Both the position numbers and the translations under genes were made by a program. The notes under the pieces were generated by a model that worked only from the letters and a program-made list of their open reading frames with translations, searched no databases and was not told where the DNA came from. A stretch of DNA of 50,115 nucleotides, taken from assembly GCF_000508185.1 (NCBI RefSeq), contig NZ_AYOY01000145.1, positions 1-50,115 on the forward strand. The letters run 5' to 3'. Shown piece by piece: positions 39,984 to 49,617 of this stretch (within the stretch, counting starts at the first letter, position 1; each line of letters starts with the position of its first letter). The stretch comes from Sphingobium sp. C100. Its GTDB lineage: Bacteria > Pseudomonadota > Alphaproteobacteria > Sphingomonadales > Sphingomonadaceae.

Positions 39984-40412
39984 TTATTGCGGTTTGAGCG
40001 CGTCCATGATCTGGCGCACCGGGCCGATGTCGTAGCCGGCCGCCGCTGCCTGCGCCGCCAGCACGTCACCATCATCACCCGCCCGCGCGCGGGTCAATGC
40101 CCAGAGCAAAGTGCTGCGCGTGCCCGAGCGGCAATAGGCAAGCAGCTTGCCATCACCCATCTGGCTGAGCGCCTGCGCCATGCCGTCGAGCTGCCAGGGC
40201 GCAAAGCCGCCATGCGCCACCGGCACGGCGAGATAGTCGATCCCCGCCTTGAGCGCCGCCGCTTCGATCTGCGCCCCGTTGACCTGGCCCGGCTCCTCGT
40301 CATCGGGGCGATTATTGACGATCATCGTCACGCCCTGCGCCCTGGCTTCTTCCACCTGATCAACGCTGATCTGAGGGGACACGAGGATGCGGTCGGTGAG
40401 CTTGCGGAACAT
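39984..40412 (-). CDS. TIGR01244-family phosphatase-like sulfurtransferase/hydrolase
   Basis: A 142-residue protein. The phosphatase-like P-loop is CRSGTRS, with the nucleophile Cys94 and Arg99; the spacing CX4R instead of CX5R is characteristic of the beta-lactamase-hydrolase-like (Blh/TIGR01244) group rather than true dual-specificity phosphatases. The N-terminal RKLTDRILVSPQISVDQV and GVTMIVNNRPDDEEPGQ are family marks. Start ATG 40412 follows AGGAGAAG; a longer start at 40433 has no family signal. Function is uncertain; relatives are linked to sulfide handling. Confidence 0.85.
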   Translation of the reverse strand: MFRKLTDRILVSPQISVDQVEEARAQGVTMIVNNRPDDEEPGQVNGAQIEAAALKAGIDYLAVPVAHGGFAPWQLDGMAQALSQMGDGKLLAYCRSGTRSTLLWALTRARAGDDGDVLAAQAAAAGYDIGPVRQIMDALKPQ

Positions 40413-40472
40413 GAGGCTTCTCCTTTTGCGCAAGCCATGCGCTCCGGCATCGCGGGATTCAAGAGTTTGCTG

Positions 40473-42251
40473 CTACAGAAACGGGCGGATGGCGCTGAGG
40501 AAGGCATCGCCATAGGCATCGAGCTTCTTCTGGCCGATGCCGCTGATATGGCTCATCTCGCGGATGCTGGACGGACGCTGCTCGGCCATTTCGCGCAGGG
40601 TCGAATCGTGGAAGATGACATAGGGTGGCACCCCCTGTTCCTGCGCCAGTTCACGGCGGCAGGCGCGCAGGGCGTCGAACAGCGGATCGCCGACCGGATT
40701 GGCGTCAGCGCCGTTGCGGCCGCTGCGTTTGCGCCGTTCACGCTTGGGCGGCATCAGGATGCGCACTTCTTCCTCGCCGCGCAGGATCGGCCGGGCATTG
40801 GGGCCGAGCATCAGCCCGCCATGTTCGGTCGTTTCCAACGCGTCGCGGACCAGCAGCGCGCGCTGAACCGGGCGCAGCAGCGCCGTTTCCTCCCCGCTGA
40901 CGATACCGTGGACGGAAATGCGGTCATGCCCCCGCTCGCGCACCTTGTCGTTGGACGCGGCGGTGAGCACCGCCTCAATATGTCCCGCGCCGAAGCTCTG
41001 GCCGGTGCGATAGACGGCGGAGAGATATTTGCGCGCGGTTTCGGTCGCATCGACGCTGGCGGGCGGCGACAGGCAATTGTCGCAATTGCCGCAGGTCGGC
41101 GGCGGATTCTCGCCGAAATGGCGCAGCAATATGGCGCGGCGACAAGTCGCGGTTTCAACCAGAGCGCCCAGCGCCGCAATGCGCGCGCGCTCGCCCTGCT
41201 GGCGCGCGGCCTCCAGTTCGGCGATGCGCATCCGGGCGCGGGCGAAATCCTCCGCCCCCCAGAAAAGGTGCGCGACCGCCGGTTCGCCGTCGCGGCCAGC
41301 ACGGCCCGATTCCTGATAATAGCCCTCGATCGATTTGGGCAGCCCGGCATGGGCGACGAAGCGCACGTCGGGCTTGTCGATACCCATGCCGAAGGCGACG
41401 GTGGCGACCATCACCATATCCTCGCTGCCGATGAAGGCGGCCTGGTTGGCGGCGCGCTGGGCCGGGTCCATGCCGGCATGATAAGCGCGCGTCGGCCGGC
41501 CGGCCCGGCCCAACGCCTCGGCCAGCTTTTCGGTCGCGGCGCGGGTGGGCGCATAGACGATGCCGGGGCCGGTCTCACTCGCCAGCAAATCGGCAAGCTG
41601 GCGCGTCAGCCCGTCGCGCGGATGGACGGCGTAACGAATATTGGGCCGGTCGAAGCCCGAGATAATCAGCCCATCCTCGGGAATACCGAGCTGGACGAGA
41701 ATATCCTTGCGCGTGTGCGCGTCCGCCGTCGCGGTCAGCGCGAGGCGCGGAACATCGGGAAATTCGTCCAGCAACGGGCGCAGCAGGCGATAATCGGGGC
41801 GGAAGTCGTGCCCCCATTCGGACACGCAATGGGCTTCGTCGATGGCGAAGAGCGCAAGCTTCGCGCTGCGCAACAGGGTGCGGAACCCCTCCCCGCTCGC
41901 CCGCTCCGGCGCGACATAGAGGAGGTCGAGGTCGCCGTTGCGGAGGCGATCCTGCGTTTCGCGCCAGTCATTGTCGACGCTGGTCAGACTGGCGGCGCGG
42001 ATGCCCACCGCCTGCGCCGCGCGCAACTGATCGTGCATCAGCGCGATCAGCGGCGACACCACGACGCAGCACCCGTCGAGCGCCACGGAGGGCAACTGGT
42101 AACAGAGCGACTTGCCCGCCCCGGTCGGCATGATCGCCAGCGTCGGCCGGCCCGCCATGACCCGGGCGACGACCTCATCCTGCACGCCGCGAAATGCGGT
42201 GAAGCCGAATATGTCGTGAAGAAGCGTGGGGATGTCGCGCGCCATGGGCAT
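40473..42251 (-). CDS. recQ: ATP-dependent DNA helicase RecQ
   Basis: A 592-residue helicase. Motif 0/I: FRGVQDEVVARVMAGRPTLAIMPTGAGKSLCYQLP; motif II: FAIDEAHCVSEWGHDFRPDY; motif VI: QESGRAGRDGEPA. The zinc-binding cysteines (CRRAILLRHFGENPPPTCGNCDNC) and winged-helix RQC region follow, and the C-terminus is an HRDC domain (LFDALRACRRELAQEQGVPPYVIFHDSTL). It unwinds recombination intermediates. Length is normal for full RecQ. ATG 42251 and ATG 42245 are both possible starts. Confidence 0.96.
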   Translation of the reverse strand: MPMARDIPTLLHDIFGFTAFRGVQDEVVARVMAGRPTLAIMPTGAGKSLCYQLPSVALDGCCVVVSPLIALMHDQLRAAQAVGIRAASLTSVDNDWRETQDRLRNGDLDLLYVAPERASGEGFRTLLRSAKLALFAIDEAHCVSEWGHDFRPDYRLLRPLLDEFPDVPRLALTATADAHTRKDILVQLGIPEDGLIISGFDRPNIRYAVHPRDGLTRQLADLLASETGPGIVYAPTRAATEKLAEALGRAGRPTRAYHAGMDPAQRAANQAAFIGSEDMVMVATVAFGMGIDKPDVRFVAHAGLPKSIEGYYQESGRAGRDGEPAVAHLFWGAEDFARARMRIAELEAARQQGERARIAALGALVETATCRRAILLRHFGENPPPTCGNCDNCLSPPASVDATETARKYLSAVYRTGQSFGAGHIEAVLTAASNDKVRERGHDRISVHGIVSGEETALLRPVQRALLVRDALETTEHGGLMLGPNARPILRGEEEVRILMPPKRERRKRSGRNGADANPVGDPLFDALRACRRELAQEQGVPPYVIFHDSTLREMAEQRPSSIREMSHISGIGQKKLDAYGDAFLSAIRPFL

Positions 42252-42296
42252 GGCCTTAGCGACTGGCGCGCACGGGGGCCAGTGCTGCGTCGCGCT

Positions 42297-42617
42297 TCAT
42301 TCCGTCGGGTCGAGCAGGCAGCCCCAGCCCGGCCGGAACCGGCCGGTCCGGCGGGCGAGTAGTGGCACGCTGGCCTCCACCGCACGCTCTTCCGGCCGGT
42401 CGGTCAGCCGCACCAGCGCCATGCCGGGTTCCTTGTCTTCGGCGCAACTGCCCATCGTCCGCCCCTCGACATAGCGACAGGAACAACCGATGCGCGCGCC
42501 ATAGGCCGCCCCCAGACGCGCCCGCGCGCTAAGGCTCGCCCAGTTCCAGGCGAGCACGCCCGCCAGGATCAGGATCAGCAATCCTGCGCCGATCCACCAT
42601 TTCCGCCGAACCGCCAT
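42297..42617 (-). CDS. membrane-anchored protein of unknown function
   Basis: A 106-residue protein with an N-terminal hydrophobic anchor (WWIGAGLLILILAGVLAW) and a cysteine-bearing periplasmic part (ARIGCSCRYVEGRTMGSC, later GWGCLLDP). ATG 42617 follows AAGGA. Similar small genes stand next to serine hydrolase genes in other sphingomonads to my memory, but the function is not known. It diverges from the serine hydrolase gene 37 bases away. Confidence 0.6.
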   Translation of the reverse strand: MAVRRKWWIGAGLLILILAGVLAWNWASLSARARLGAAYGARIGCSCRYVEGRTMGSCAEDKEPGMALVRLTDRPEERAVEASVPLLARRTGRFRPGWGCLLDPTE

Positions 42618-42654
42618 GGTCCTTTTCCTTGCCTGCGTGTAAGGGCGCCGGCTT

Positions 42655-43782
42655 ATGCAGATCGAAAGTCGAATCGTAAAGCGTCTTGGGTGGGGCGCGG
42701 GCATTGCCGCGCTCGTGGTTGCAGGAAGCTTCGCCGGCCGTGCCGCGCAGCAGGCGCCCGCGCCACTCTATGCGGTCGCCAGTGACGCGGTGGTCGGGGA
42801 AAGCGCGTTGCGCGCCGCGATCGACCCGCTGTTCGACGAGGATCAGATGGGCCAGACCCGCGCGCTGCTGGTCATGCGCGACGGCAAGGTGATCGCCGAA
42901 CGCTATGCGCCCGGTTTCGGCCCGGACACGAAATTATTGTCCTGGTCCATGGCCAAGAGCGTGACGGCGGTGCTGGTCGGCCTGATGGTCGCGGACGGGC
43001 GGCTGGCGCTGGACGCGCCGGTGCCGGTGCCGGCGTGGAGCCAGCCGGGCGACCCGCGCGGCCAGATCACGCTGCGCCAGTTGCTGACGATGAGTTCGGG
43101 CGTCGACCATGTCGAGGATGGAGAGCCGATCACGGAGGGCGACACGGTGCGGATGCTGTTCCTGGGCGGCGCGCAGGACATGGCGGCCTATGCCGAGGCC
43201 AAACCGCTGGCCCATGCGCCGGGCGAAACATTCGCCTATTCGACCGGCGGCACGATGATCCTGTCCGACCTGATGACGCGGATGCTGACCAACAGCGACG
43301 ATCCCGCGGTGCGGCGGCGGGCGATGCAGATGTTCATCGACGGGCGGCTGAAGGCGCCGGGCAACCTGCCTAGCCTGACGCCCGAATATGATGCCAACGG
43401 CACGATGATCGGCGGCAGCATCCTGCATATGACCGCGCGCGATTATGGGCGGTTCGGCGACCTGCTGCGGCGGCGCGGCCGGACGCCCAAGGGGCACCAG
43501 ATATTGCCGGAAAAATGGATCGACCTGATGACCACGCCGTCGCGGCGCAATCCGGCCTATGGCCTGCATCTGTGGCTGAACCGGGCCAGCAGCGAAAGTG
43601 CGCTGGTGCCGGGGCAGGCGCCCGAAAGCCTGTTCGGCTGCGTCGGGCATAATGGGCAATATATTCTGATTTCGCCGTCGCAGCGATTGACGGTGGTGCG
43701 GATCGGCATGTCGCCAAAGAAGGAGCAGCGCCGCGCGGTGCGCGCGGCGCTGGCCGGGCTGGTCGGGCTGTTCCCCGGTTAG
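42655..43782 (+). CDS. exported serine hydrolase, beta-lactamase/penicillin-binding family
   Basis: A 375-residue protein with a signal-like start (WGAGIAALVVAGSFAGRAAQ) and the class C beta-lactamase fold. The catalytic SxxK is Ser98-Met-Ala-Lys101 in LLSWSMAKSVTAVLVG, and a Tyr motif is present in FAYSTGGTMIL. Members are esterases, peptidases or amide hydrolases; true beta-lactamase activity is not implied. Its end overlaps the convergent PhzF-like gene by four bases. Confidence 0.88.
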   Translation: MQIESRIVKRLGWGAGIAALVVAGSFAGRAAQQAPAPLYAVASDAVVGESALRAAIDPLFDEDQMGQTRALLVMRDGKVIAERYAPGFGPDTKLLSWSMAKSVTAVLVGLMVADGRLALDAPVPVPAWSQPGDPRGQITLRQLLTMSSGVDHVEDGEPITEGDTVRMLFLGGAQDMAAYAEAKPLAHAPGETFAYSTGGTMILSDLMTRMLTNSDDPAVRRRAMQMFIDGRLKAPGNLPSLTPEYDANGTMIGGSILHMTARDYGRFGDLLRRRGRTPKGHQILPEKWIDLMTTPSRRNPAYGLHLWLNRASSESALVPGQAPESLFGCVGHNGQYILISPSQRLTVVRIGMSPKKEQRRAVRAALAGLVGLFPG

Positions 43783-44564
43783 AGCAGGAAGCGTCCCTCG
43801 ATCACCGTGCGGCAGGCGCCGGTCAGGATCACCCGGTCGCCGTCCAGCGTGCAGCCGAGCCGCCCGCCCCGCGCCGAAGCCTGAACGGCGCTGATCTCCC
43901 TCTTGCCCAGCCGTTCCGCCCAAAAGGGGGTGAGCAGGCAATGGGCCGAGCCGGTCACCGGGTCTTCATCCACGCCGCCGCCCGGCACAAAGACGCGACT
44001 GACGATGTCGCTGTCTTCGCCGGGCGCGGTGGCGATCAGCATTATATCGCCCTGCGCCTTCAGGGCCGCGAAATCGGGGGCAAGCGCCCGCACGGCGGCG
44101 GCGTCGGGGAAGAGGAAGAGGCTGTACCCCCCGTCGCGCCAATGCGATTCCAGCGGCTGGCCGCCAAGGCCGGCGACAAGGTCGGGCAGCGCGCGCGGCG
44201 CCATCGTCCAGGCGGGGAGCGAGAGGGCATAGCGCTCGCCCTGACGCAACAGGGTCAATATGCCGGCATGGCGGGTGCGGAACCGGACGGCGCTCCCGGC
44301 GATCAGCACATGCCCGCTCGCCAGCGTCGCATGGCCGCACAGCTTGACCTCGACCGTGGGCGTGAACCAGCGCAGCGCGTAGTCGGCCTCCGCATCATCG
44401 GGCGTCGCCACTGTGAAGGCGGTTTCGGAGAGATTATTCTCCGCCGCGATCGCCTGAAGCGTCGCATCGTCGAGCCAGGCATCGAGCGGCATCACCGCCG
44501 CCGGATTTCCGGTGAAGGGCGCGTCGGCGAAGGCATCGACCTGGGTGAAAGGCAGGCTGGTCAT
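43779..44564 (-). CDS. PhzF-family isomerase-like protein
   Basis: A 261-residue protein of the diaminopimelate-epimerase-like PhzF fold. Recognisable parts are QVDAFADAPFTGNPAAVMPL, AAENNLSETAFTV with the family catalytic Glu, LRWFTPTVEVKLCGHATLAS and the late GGGVDEDPVTGSAHCLL. No phenazine genes are near, so it is probably a housekeeping isomerase of unknown substrate. ATG 44564 follows CAGGAGT. Confidence 0.93.
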   Translation of the reverse strand: MTSLPFTQVDAFADAPFTGNPAAVMPLDAWLDDATLQAIAAENNLSETAFTVATPDDAEADYALRWFTPTVEVKLCGHATLASGHVLIAGSAVRFRTRHAGILTLLRQGERYALSLPAWTMAPRALPDLVAGLGGQPLESHWRDGGYSLFLFPDAAAVRALAPDFAALKAQGDIMLIATAPGEDSDIVSRVFVPGGGVDEDPVTGSAHCLLTPFWAERLGKREISAVQASARGGRLGCTLDGDRVILTGACRTVIEGRFLL

Positions 44565-44644
44565 GGGGCGGATACTCCTGATGTCCCGCGGAAATGCCCC
44601 AGCGCACGCAACACGAACAGGGCCGCCGGCATTCGATTGGCCGC

Positions 44645-46426
44645 TCAGCCCAGCAGCGCCAGCACCACGCAGACGGTCAGCCCGACGATGATGTTGAGCG
44701 GCACACCGATGCGGACGAAATCGGCGAAGCGATAATCACCCGCCGCATAGACCAATGCGTTGGTCTGATAACCGATGGGCGTCGCGAAACAGGCCGATGC
44801 GCCGATCATCAGCGCAATCACCAGCGGGCGGGCGTCGACATTCAGCTGATGCGCCAGCGCGATCACGATCGGCGTCATCAGGGCGGCGACGGCGTTGTTG
44901 CTGAGCAGTTCGGACAGGATCAGCGCCGCGAAATAGATGATGAAGACCAAAGCCCAGGGCGGCGCGACCTGCATCAATGGGGTGATCCAGCCGACCATCA
45001 TCGTGACGCTGCCCGCCTGCTCCAGCGCGACGCCGACCGCCAGCATCGCGAAGATCAGGACAAGCACGTCACCGTCGATCGCCCCCCATGCCTCTTCCGC
45101 GTCGATGCAGCGCGTGGCCAATATCACCCCTACCGCGATGATCGCCGCCAGCCCGATGCCGACGATATTGAAGGCCGACAGCGCGATGACCATCGCCATC
45201 GCCAGGATCGCGATCCAGGCCTTGTTGCGGCGGAAAGCGCGGGTGCGGCTGATGTCGACGCCCATCAGGTTAGGATTGTCGCGCAGCGAGCGCATCGCAT
45301 CGTCGCTGCCCGCGATCAGCAGCCGGTCCGCGCCCCGGATACGCGCTTCGGCCAGATTGGGACCGGGCAGGTGCCGCGCCCGGTTGATGCCGATGATGCG
45401 CACGCGCAAGGCGTGGAGAAAGGGAATGTCGGCCAGTCGGTCGCCAATCGAGGGGTGGCTGGGCGCCACCATCGCCTCGATCACCGTGCCTTCACGCCCG
45501 GATGTTTCCGAATCGGCGGCGATGCCCAGTTCGAAATGGCTCGATTCGCGCAATGTCATGATCGCGGTGCCGTCGGCCCGGACGATCAGCCGGTCGCCTG
45601 CGTGCAATTCCTCCTGCGACAGGTCGCCGCGCTTGATGTCGCCGGCGCGTTTGAGCCCGAGCAGCGCCGCCGACCGACCGAATATGGTGAGCGAACCGAT
45701 TTCGCGCCCGATATATTCGCTGTCATGCGGCACCACCAGTTCGGTCAGATAATCCTGCGCATTGCCGCCATCCTGACCGGAAATGGCCGGCGGGTCGCTG
45801 GGCAGCAGAAAGGACAGGCCAACCAGCGCCAGCAATCCCGCGACGGTGCCCGCCACGCCATAGGGGGCGATGTCGAAAATGCCGAACGGCACCATGCCCT
45901 GATCCGCCGCAATGCCCGCGACGATCAGATTGGTCGACGTTCCGATCAGCGTGATGCAGCCACCCAACACCGCGACGATGCTGAGCGGCATCATCAGCTT
46001 CTTGAGCGGCACGCCCGTCACTTGCGACAATTTGAAGATGATCGGGATCAGCACGACGACGACCGGCGTGTTGTTGAGGAAGGCCGAGGCCACCGTCGCG
46101 CCCAGCATGACCTCCACGATCGCCAGGCGCGGATGTTTTTCCGCCCGCTTCATCACGAAGTCCGCGGCACGATTGATGGTCCCGGTGCGGATCAGCGCGC
46201 CCGCCAGGACGAACATCGCCCCGATGGTCAGCGGCGCGCTGTTGGAGAATACGGAAAAAAGCCCCTTTTCGTCCAACAGGCCGAGTGCCGCATAGGCGCA
46301 GGCCCCCAGGACCGATACGACCGTCGGGGAGTAGCGTTCGCGGACGAACTCCACAAACATGAGGGCCAGAATGATGAGGCCGATTTCCGCGCGATAAATA
46401 CCCAAAAGCGCGGTCATGAAATGCAT
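44645..46426 (-). CDS. SLC13/CitT-family permease with TrkA-C domains
   Basis: A 593-residue protein with 11-12 membrane segments in two halves separated by cytosolic RCK/TrkA-C-like domains (about residues 205-380: YIGREIGSLTIFGRSAALLGLKRAG ... LHAGDRLIVRADGTAIM). Substrate motifs include FLNNTPVVVVLIPII and GTSTNLIVAG, typical of SLC13-like sulfate or dicarboxylate carriers. The cargo is not known. Downstream of the PhzF-like gene on the same strand with an 80-base gap, so possibly separate. Confidence 0.9.
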   Translation of the reverse strand: MHFMTALLGIYRAEIGLIILALMFVEFVRERYSPTVVSVLGACAYAALGLLDEKGLFSVFSNSAPLTIGAMFVLAGALIRTGTINRAADFVMKRAEKHPRLAIVEVMLGATVASAFLNNTPVVVVLIPIIFKLSQVTGVPLKKLMMPLSIVAVLGGCITLIGTSTNLIVAGIAADQGMVPFGIFDIAPYGVAGTVAGLLALVGLSFLLPSDPPAISGQDGGNAQDYLTELVVPHDSEYIGREIGSLTIFGRSAALLGLKRAGDIKRGDLSQEELHAGDRLIVRADGTAIMTLRESSHFELGIAADSETSGREGTVIEAMVAPSHPSIGDRLADIPFLHALRVRIIGINRARHLPGPNLAEARIRGADRLLIAGSDDAMRSLRDNPNLMGVDISRTRAFRRNKAWIAILAMAMVIALSAFNIVGIGLAAIIAVGVILATRCIDAEEAWGAIDGDVLVLIFAMLAVGVALEQAGSVTMMVGWITPLMQVAPPWALVFIIYFAALILSELLSNNAVAALMTPIVIALAHQLNVDARPLVIALMIGASACFATPIGYQTNALVYAAGDYRFADFVRIGVPLNIIVGLTVCVVLALLG

Positions 46427-46482
46427 CTGGCGGTGGCCCCCTGGAACGCTAGAATCCGCGCTTTAGCCCCCCTGAACGAAAT

Positions 46483-46510
46483 GGGCCAGCCATGGTTGCA
46501 TGGCTGGCCC
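46483..46510. repeat. perfect 12-base stem-loop in the gap before the permease
   Basis: GGGCCAGCCATG and CATGGCTGGCCC pair perfectly around GTTG. No T run follows on either strand. It is in the 294-base gap 46427-46720, which holds no convincing gene; the hairpin may terminate aroC-side transcription or be an extragenic palindrome. Confidence 0.55.
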
Positions 46511-46720
46511 GTGTCGCGGCGTTCAGGGGACGTTTTGACCGTCAATCCTCGCAAAGCGTGGTGACGCTCCCCAGGCTTACGCGCTGCCGCACGCCCTCCC
46601 GCGGGCGTTGAATGTCATCCTATCGTAATAAGAGCGAGTCGTCTCGCATGAATTGCGGTTTCGGCGCGGGATTGGCGCGGTTCGGCGTGTCAGCCCTCCG
46701 CGCGATTCTTCGTCGCGGCT

Positions 46721-47800
46721 CTATCCGGGCTGCTCGCCGCATTGCGCGCGGTGGAGCAGTTTCTGGTCGGCGAGGACGAGCGCCATCATCGCTTCCACCA
46801 CCGGCACGCCGCGAATACCGACGCAGGGGTCGTGGCGCCCCTTGGTGATGATGTCCGACGCTTCGCCGTCGCGGGTCACGGTCTCGACCGGTGTCAGGAT
46901 GGAACTGGTCGGCTTGAACGCAATGCGGATCTTGACCGGCTGGCCGGTGGAGATGCCTCCGGCGATGCCGCCGGCGTGATTGGCCAAGAAAACGGGGCCA
47001 TCACTGCCCGGCCGCATCGGGTCGGCATTCTGTTCGCCGCGCAGGCGCGCTGCGGCGAAACCATCGCCGATCTCCACGCCCTTGACCGCATTGATGCTCA
47101 TCATCGCCGCGGCCAGTTCGCTGTCCAGCTTGGCATAGAGCGGCGCGCCCCAGCCCGCCGGCACGCCGCTGGCGACGCATTCGACCACCGCGCCGAGCGA
47201 GGAACCATCCTTGCGCGCGCCATCGACCAGCGCTTCCCAGCGCGCGGCCGCTTCAGCATCCGGGCAGAAAAAGAGATTGCGGCCAATCTCCTCCGCATCG
47301 AAATTGCGCATGTCGATGGCGTCGCCGCCGATTTCGCTGACATAGGCGAAGATGTCGACTTCGGGGATGACGAGCCGCGCCACCGCGCCCGCCGCCACAC
47401 GGCTGGCGGTTTCGCGCGCGGAGGAGCGCCCACCGCCCCGATAGTCGCGAAAGCCATATTTGGCGTCATAGGCATAGTCGGCATGGCCGGGGCGATAGGC
47501 CTTGGCGACTTCCGAATAATCCTTCGAGCGTTGGTCGGTATTCTCGATCATCAGGCTGATCGGCGTGCCGGTGGTCCTGCCTTCGAACACGCCCGACAGG
47601 ATGTGGACCGCATCCGGCTCGCGGCGCTGGGTGGTGAATTTGGAGGTGCCGGGCTTGCGCAGATCGAGCCAGGGCTGGATGTCGCCTTCCGAAAGCGCCA
47701 GCCCCGGCGGACAGCCGTCAACCACCGCGCCAATGGCCGGACCGTGGCTTTCGCCCCAAGTGGTGAAGCGAAAGAGACGACCGAATATGTTGAAGCTCAT
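46721..47800 (-). CDS. aroC: chorismate synthase
   Basis: A 359-residue FMN-dependent enzyme that makes chorismate from 5-enolpyruvylshikimate-3-phosphate. Signatures [55 protein letters not shown] and the late [15 protein letters not shown] are all intact. It is the last gene of the run fabI-aroC on the minus strand, 30 bases after fabI. It feeds aromatic amino acid and folate synthesis. Confidence 0.98.
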   Translation of the reverse strand: MSFNIFGRLFRFTTWGESHGPAIGAVVDGCPPGLALSEGDIQPWLDLRKPGTSKFTTQRREPDAVHILSGVFEGRTTGTPISLMIENTDQRSKDYSEVAKAYRPGHADYAYDAKYGFRDYRGGGRSSARETASRVAAGAVARLVIPEVDIFAYVSEIGGDAIDMRNFDAEEIGRNLFFCPDAEAAARWEALVDGARKDGSSLGAVVECVASGVPAGWGAPLYAKLDSELAAAMMSINAVKGVEIGDGFAAARLRGEQNADPMRPGSDGPVFLANHAGGIAGGISTGQPVKIRIAFKPTSSILTPVETVTRDGEASDIITKGRHDPCVGIRGVPVVEAMMALVLADQKLLHRAQCGEQPG

Positions 47801-47830
47801 CTTGTTCCCGATCCGGTCGCGTTCGTGCCT

Positions 47831-48640
47831 TCAGCCCTTGTCGAGGGCGATGTCCGGCGCGTCTTCGGCCTTCATGCCGATGACATTATAGCCCGCGTCC
47901 ACATGATGAATCTCGCCGGTCACGCCCGACGCCAGATCCGACAGCAGATAGAGGCCCGCGCCGCCGACATCCTCGATCGTCACGTTGCGGCGCAGCGGCG
48001 AGTTCAGTTCGTTCCATTTGAGGATATAACGGAAATCGCCGATGCCGCTGGCGGCCAGCGTTTTGATCGGGCCGGCGGAGATGGCGTTGACGCGGATATT
48101 TTCCGGGCCAAGGTCCATCGCCAGATATTTGACGCTGGTTTCCAGCGCCGCCTTGGCCACGCCCATGACGTTATAATGGGGAATGACCTTTTCCGCGCCA
48201 TAATAGCTCAAGGTCAGGATGCTGCCGCCATCGGGCATCAGGGCGCGCGCGCGCCGGGTGACGGCGACGAAGCTGTAGGCCGAGACGTTCATGGTCAGCA
48301 GGAAATTGTCGAGGCTGGTGTCGACGTAAAGCCCCCGCAATTCATTCTTGTCGGAAAAGCCGATCGCATGGACGACGAAGTCGAGCCTGCCCCAGCGCGC
48401 TTCGATTTCGGCAAAGGCCGCATCCAGCTTGTCCATGTCCGTGACGTCGCAGTCGATCAGGAAATCCGATCCAACCTGTTCGGCCAACGGACGCACCCGC
48501 TTCGCCAGAGCATCGCCCTGATAGGAAAAGGCCAGCTCCGCGCCCTGCACGTGCAATGCCTTGGCGATGCCCCAAGCCAGCGACTTGTCGTTCGCCAGCC
48601 CCATGATGAGGCCGCGCTTCCCTGTCATCAAGCCTGTCAT
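47831..48640 (-). CDS. fabI: enoyl-[acyl-carrier-protein] reductase (NADH)
   Basis: A 269-residue short-chain dehydrogenase-type enzyme of fatty acid elongation. It has the FabI-type cofactor motif GLANDKSLAWGIAKAL and catalytic Tyr156 and Lys163 (HYNVMGVAKAAL), with Tyr146 in LSYYGAE, all at the numbering of the E. coli enzyme. Start ATG 48640 overlaps the YihY stop as ATGA; ATG 48628 is close. Target of triclosan-type inhibitors in the family. Confidence 0.97.
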   Translation of the reverse strand: MTGLMTGKRGLIMGLANDKSLAWGIAKALHVQGAELAFSYQGDALAKRVRPLAEQVGSDFLIDCDVTDMDKLDAAFAEIEARWGRLDFVVHAIGFSDKNELRGLYVDTSLDNFLLTMNVSAYSFVAVTRRARALMPDGGSILTLSYYGAEKVIPHYNVMGVAKAALETSVKYLAMDLGPENIRVNAISAGPIKTLAASGIGDFRYILKWNELNSPLRRNVTIEDVGGAGLYLLSDLASGVTGEIHHVDAGYNVIGMKAEDAPDIALDKG

Positions 48641-49602
48641 TCCGTCGTTCCGTTCCCTTTGCCCTGCGCGGGCGCTTCGGCTTCCTCTTCAGGGAACTCC
48701 GCCAGCGCCGCGTTCAATTCCGCGCCAATTACCACGCCAAGCCCGACGAGGAAGAAAAAAATGAGCGTGATCATCACGCCGGCCAGACTGCCATAGGTCC
48801 GGCCATAGCCGCCCAGCAGCGACAAGGTGGGCGGCAGCAGCATGGTCGTGCCATACCACCAGAGCGCCGTCGCCGCAGCCCCCGGCCATTTGGGAAAGCA
48901 AGGATCCTTGTAGGCGGTCGGCGTCAGGGCGACGTAAAGCGACCAGAGCGCCACGCATAATATCCCCATCGGCACCAGACGGGCGGACGCGACGAGCGAG
49001 ATCGCCCCGTCCGCCCAGGGCAGTATCCGGTGCAGAAACTGGTCGATGCCGGTAATGGCCACCTGGAGCGAAAAGGCGAACATCACCGCAAATACGCTGA
49101 CCAAGGTGATGCCGATGGCGCCCAGCCGATAGCGCCAGAAGGGTTTCGTGCCGGTCGTCCCATAGGCCCGGCGCAATATGTCGCGGATCGTTTCGATCAG
49201 GCTGCCCACCGTCCACAGGCCGACCAGGCCACCCAGCCAGAGGAGCGGGCCGGTGCGGGCGGTCAGCACATCGTTGATCGGCTGACGCACAGCGTCTGCG
49301 ACGCCGCGCGGCACGGTGTAGAGAAAGGCATTGACCGCCGCGATCCCGTCCTGCGTCCGGCCGAAGATGCTCGCCACCGCCGCCGCGACGATGAAGAAGG
49401 GAAAGAGCGTCATCAGCGAGAGATAGGCGAGGTTCCCGGCATGGATGAACCCGTCGCTGTAGGTGCCGACCAGGACTCGCTTCGCCACCTCGAAAATATG
49501 CGATCCGGGGCGGACGCGATTGATATGCCGATGGAAATGCGCCCGCGCCTGATCCGCCACCATGCGGCGTGCTTCGGGCGAATAGGGGGACGGCATCGGC
49601 AT
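48637..49602 (-). CDS. YihY/virulence factor BrkB family membrane protein
   Basis: A 321-residue inner-membrane protein with six hydrophobic segments. Family regions are AYLSLMTLFPFFIVAAAVASI, LLWLGGLVGLWTVGSLIETI and GATATALWWYGTTMLLPP-like late segments followed by a Glu-rich tail (FPEEEAEAPAQGKGNG). Formerly called ribonuclease BN by error in some annotations; the molecular role is not known. Translationally coupled to fabI. Confidence 0.93.
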   Translation of the reverse strand: MPMPSPYSPEARRMVADQARAHFHRHINRVRPGSHIFEVAKRVLVGTYSDGFIHAGNLAYLSLMTLFPFFIVAAAVASIFGRTQDGIAAVNAFLYTVPRGVADAVRQPINDVLTARTGPLLWLGGLVGLWTVGSLIETIRDILRRAYGTTGTKPFWRYRLGAIGITLVSVFAVMFAFSLQVAITGIDQFLHRILPWADGAISLVASARLVPMGILCVALWSLYVALTPTAYKDPCFPKWPGAAATALWWYGTTMLLPPTLSLLGGYGRTYGSLAGVMITLIFFFLVGLGVVIGAELNAALAEFPEEEAEAPAQGKGNGTTE

Positions 49603-49617
49603 GACGTGCCTAACGCA

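Noticed and set aside
44594..46564. Long 656-residue plus-strand frame opposite the SLC13 permease
   Set aside because: It is rich in His, Arg and Gln with no domains and is the antisense shadow of a clear permease gene; high GC makes such shadows common.
46612..46848. Small Arg-rich frame in the gap next to aroC
   Set aside because: It overlaps the aroC end on the other strand, has low-complexity composition and no ribosome site.
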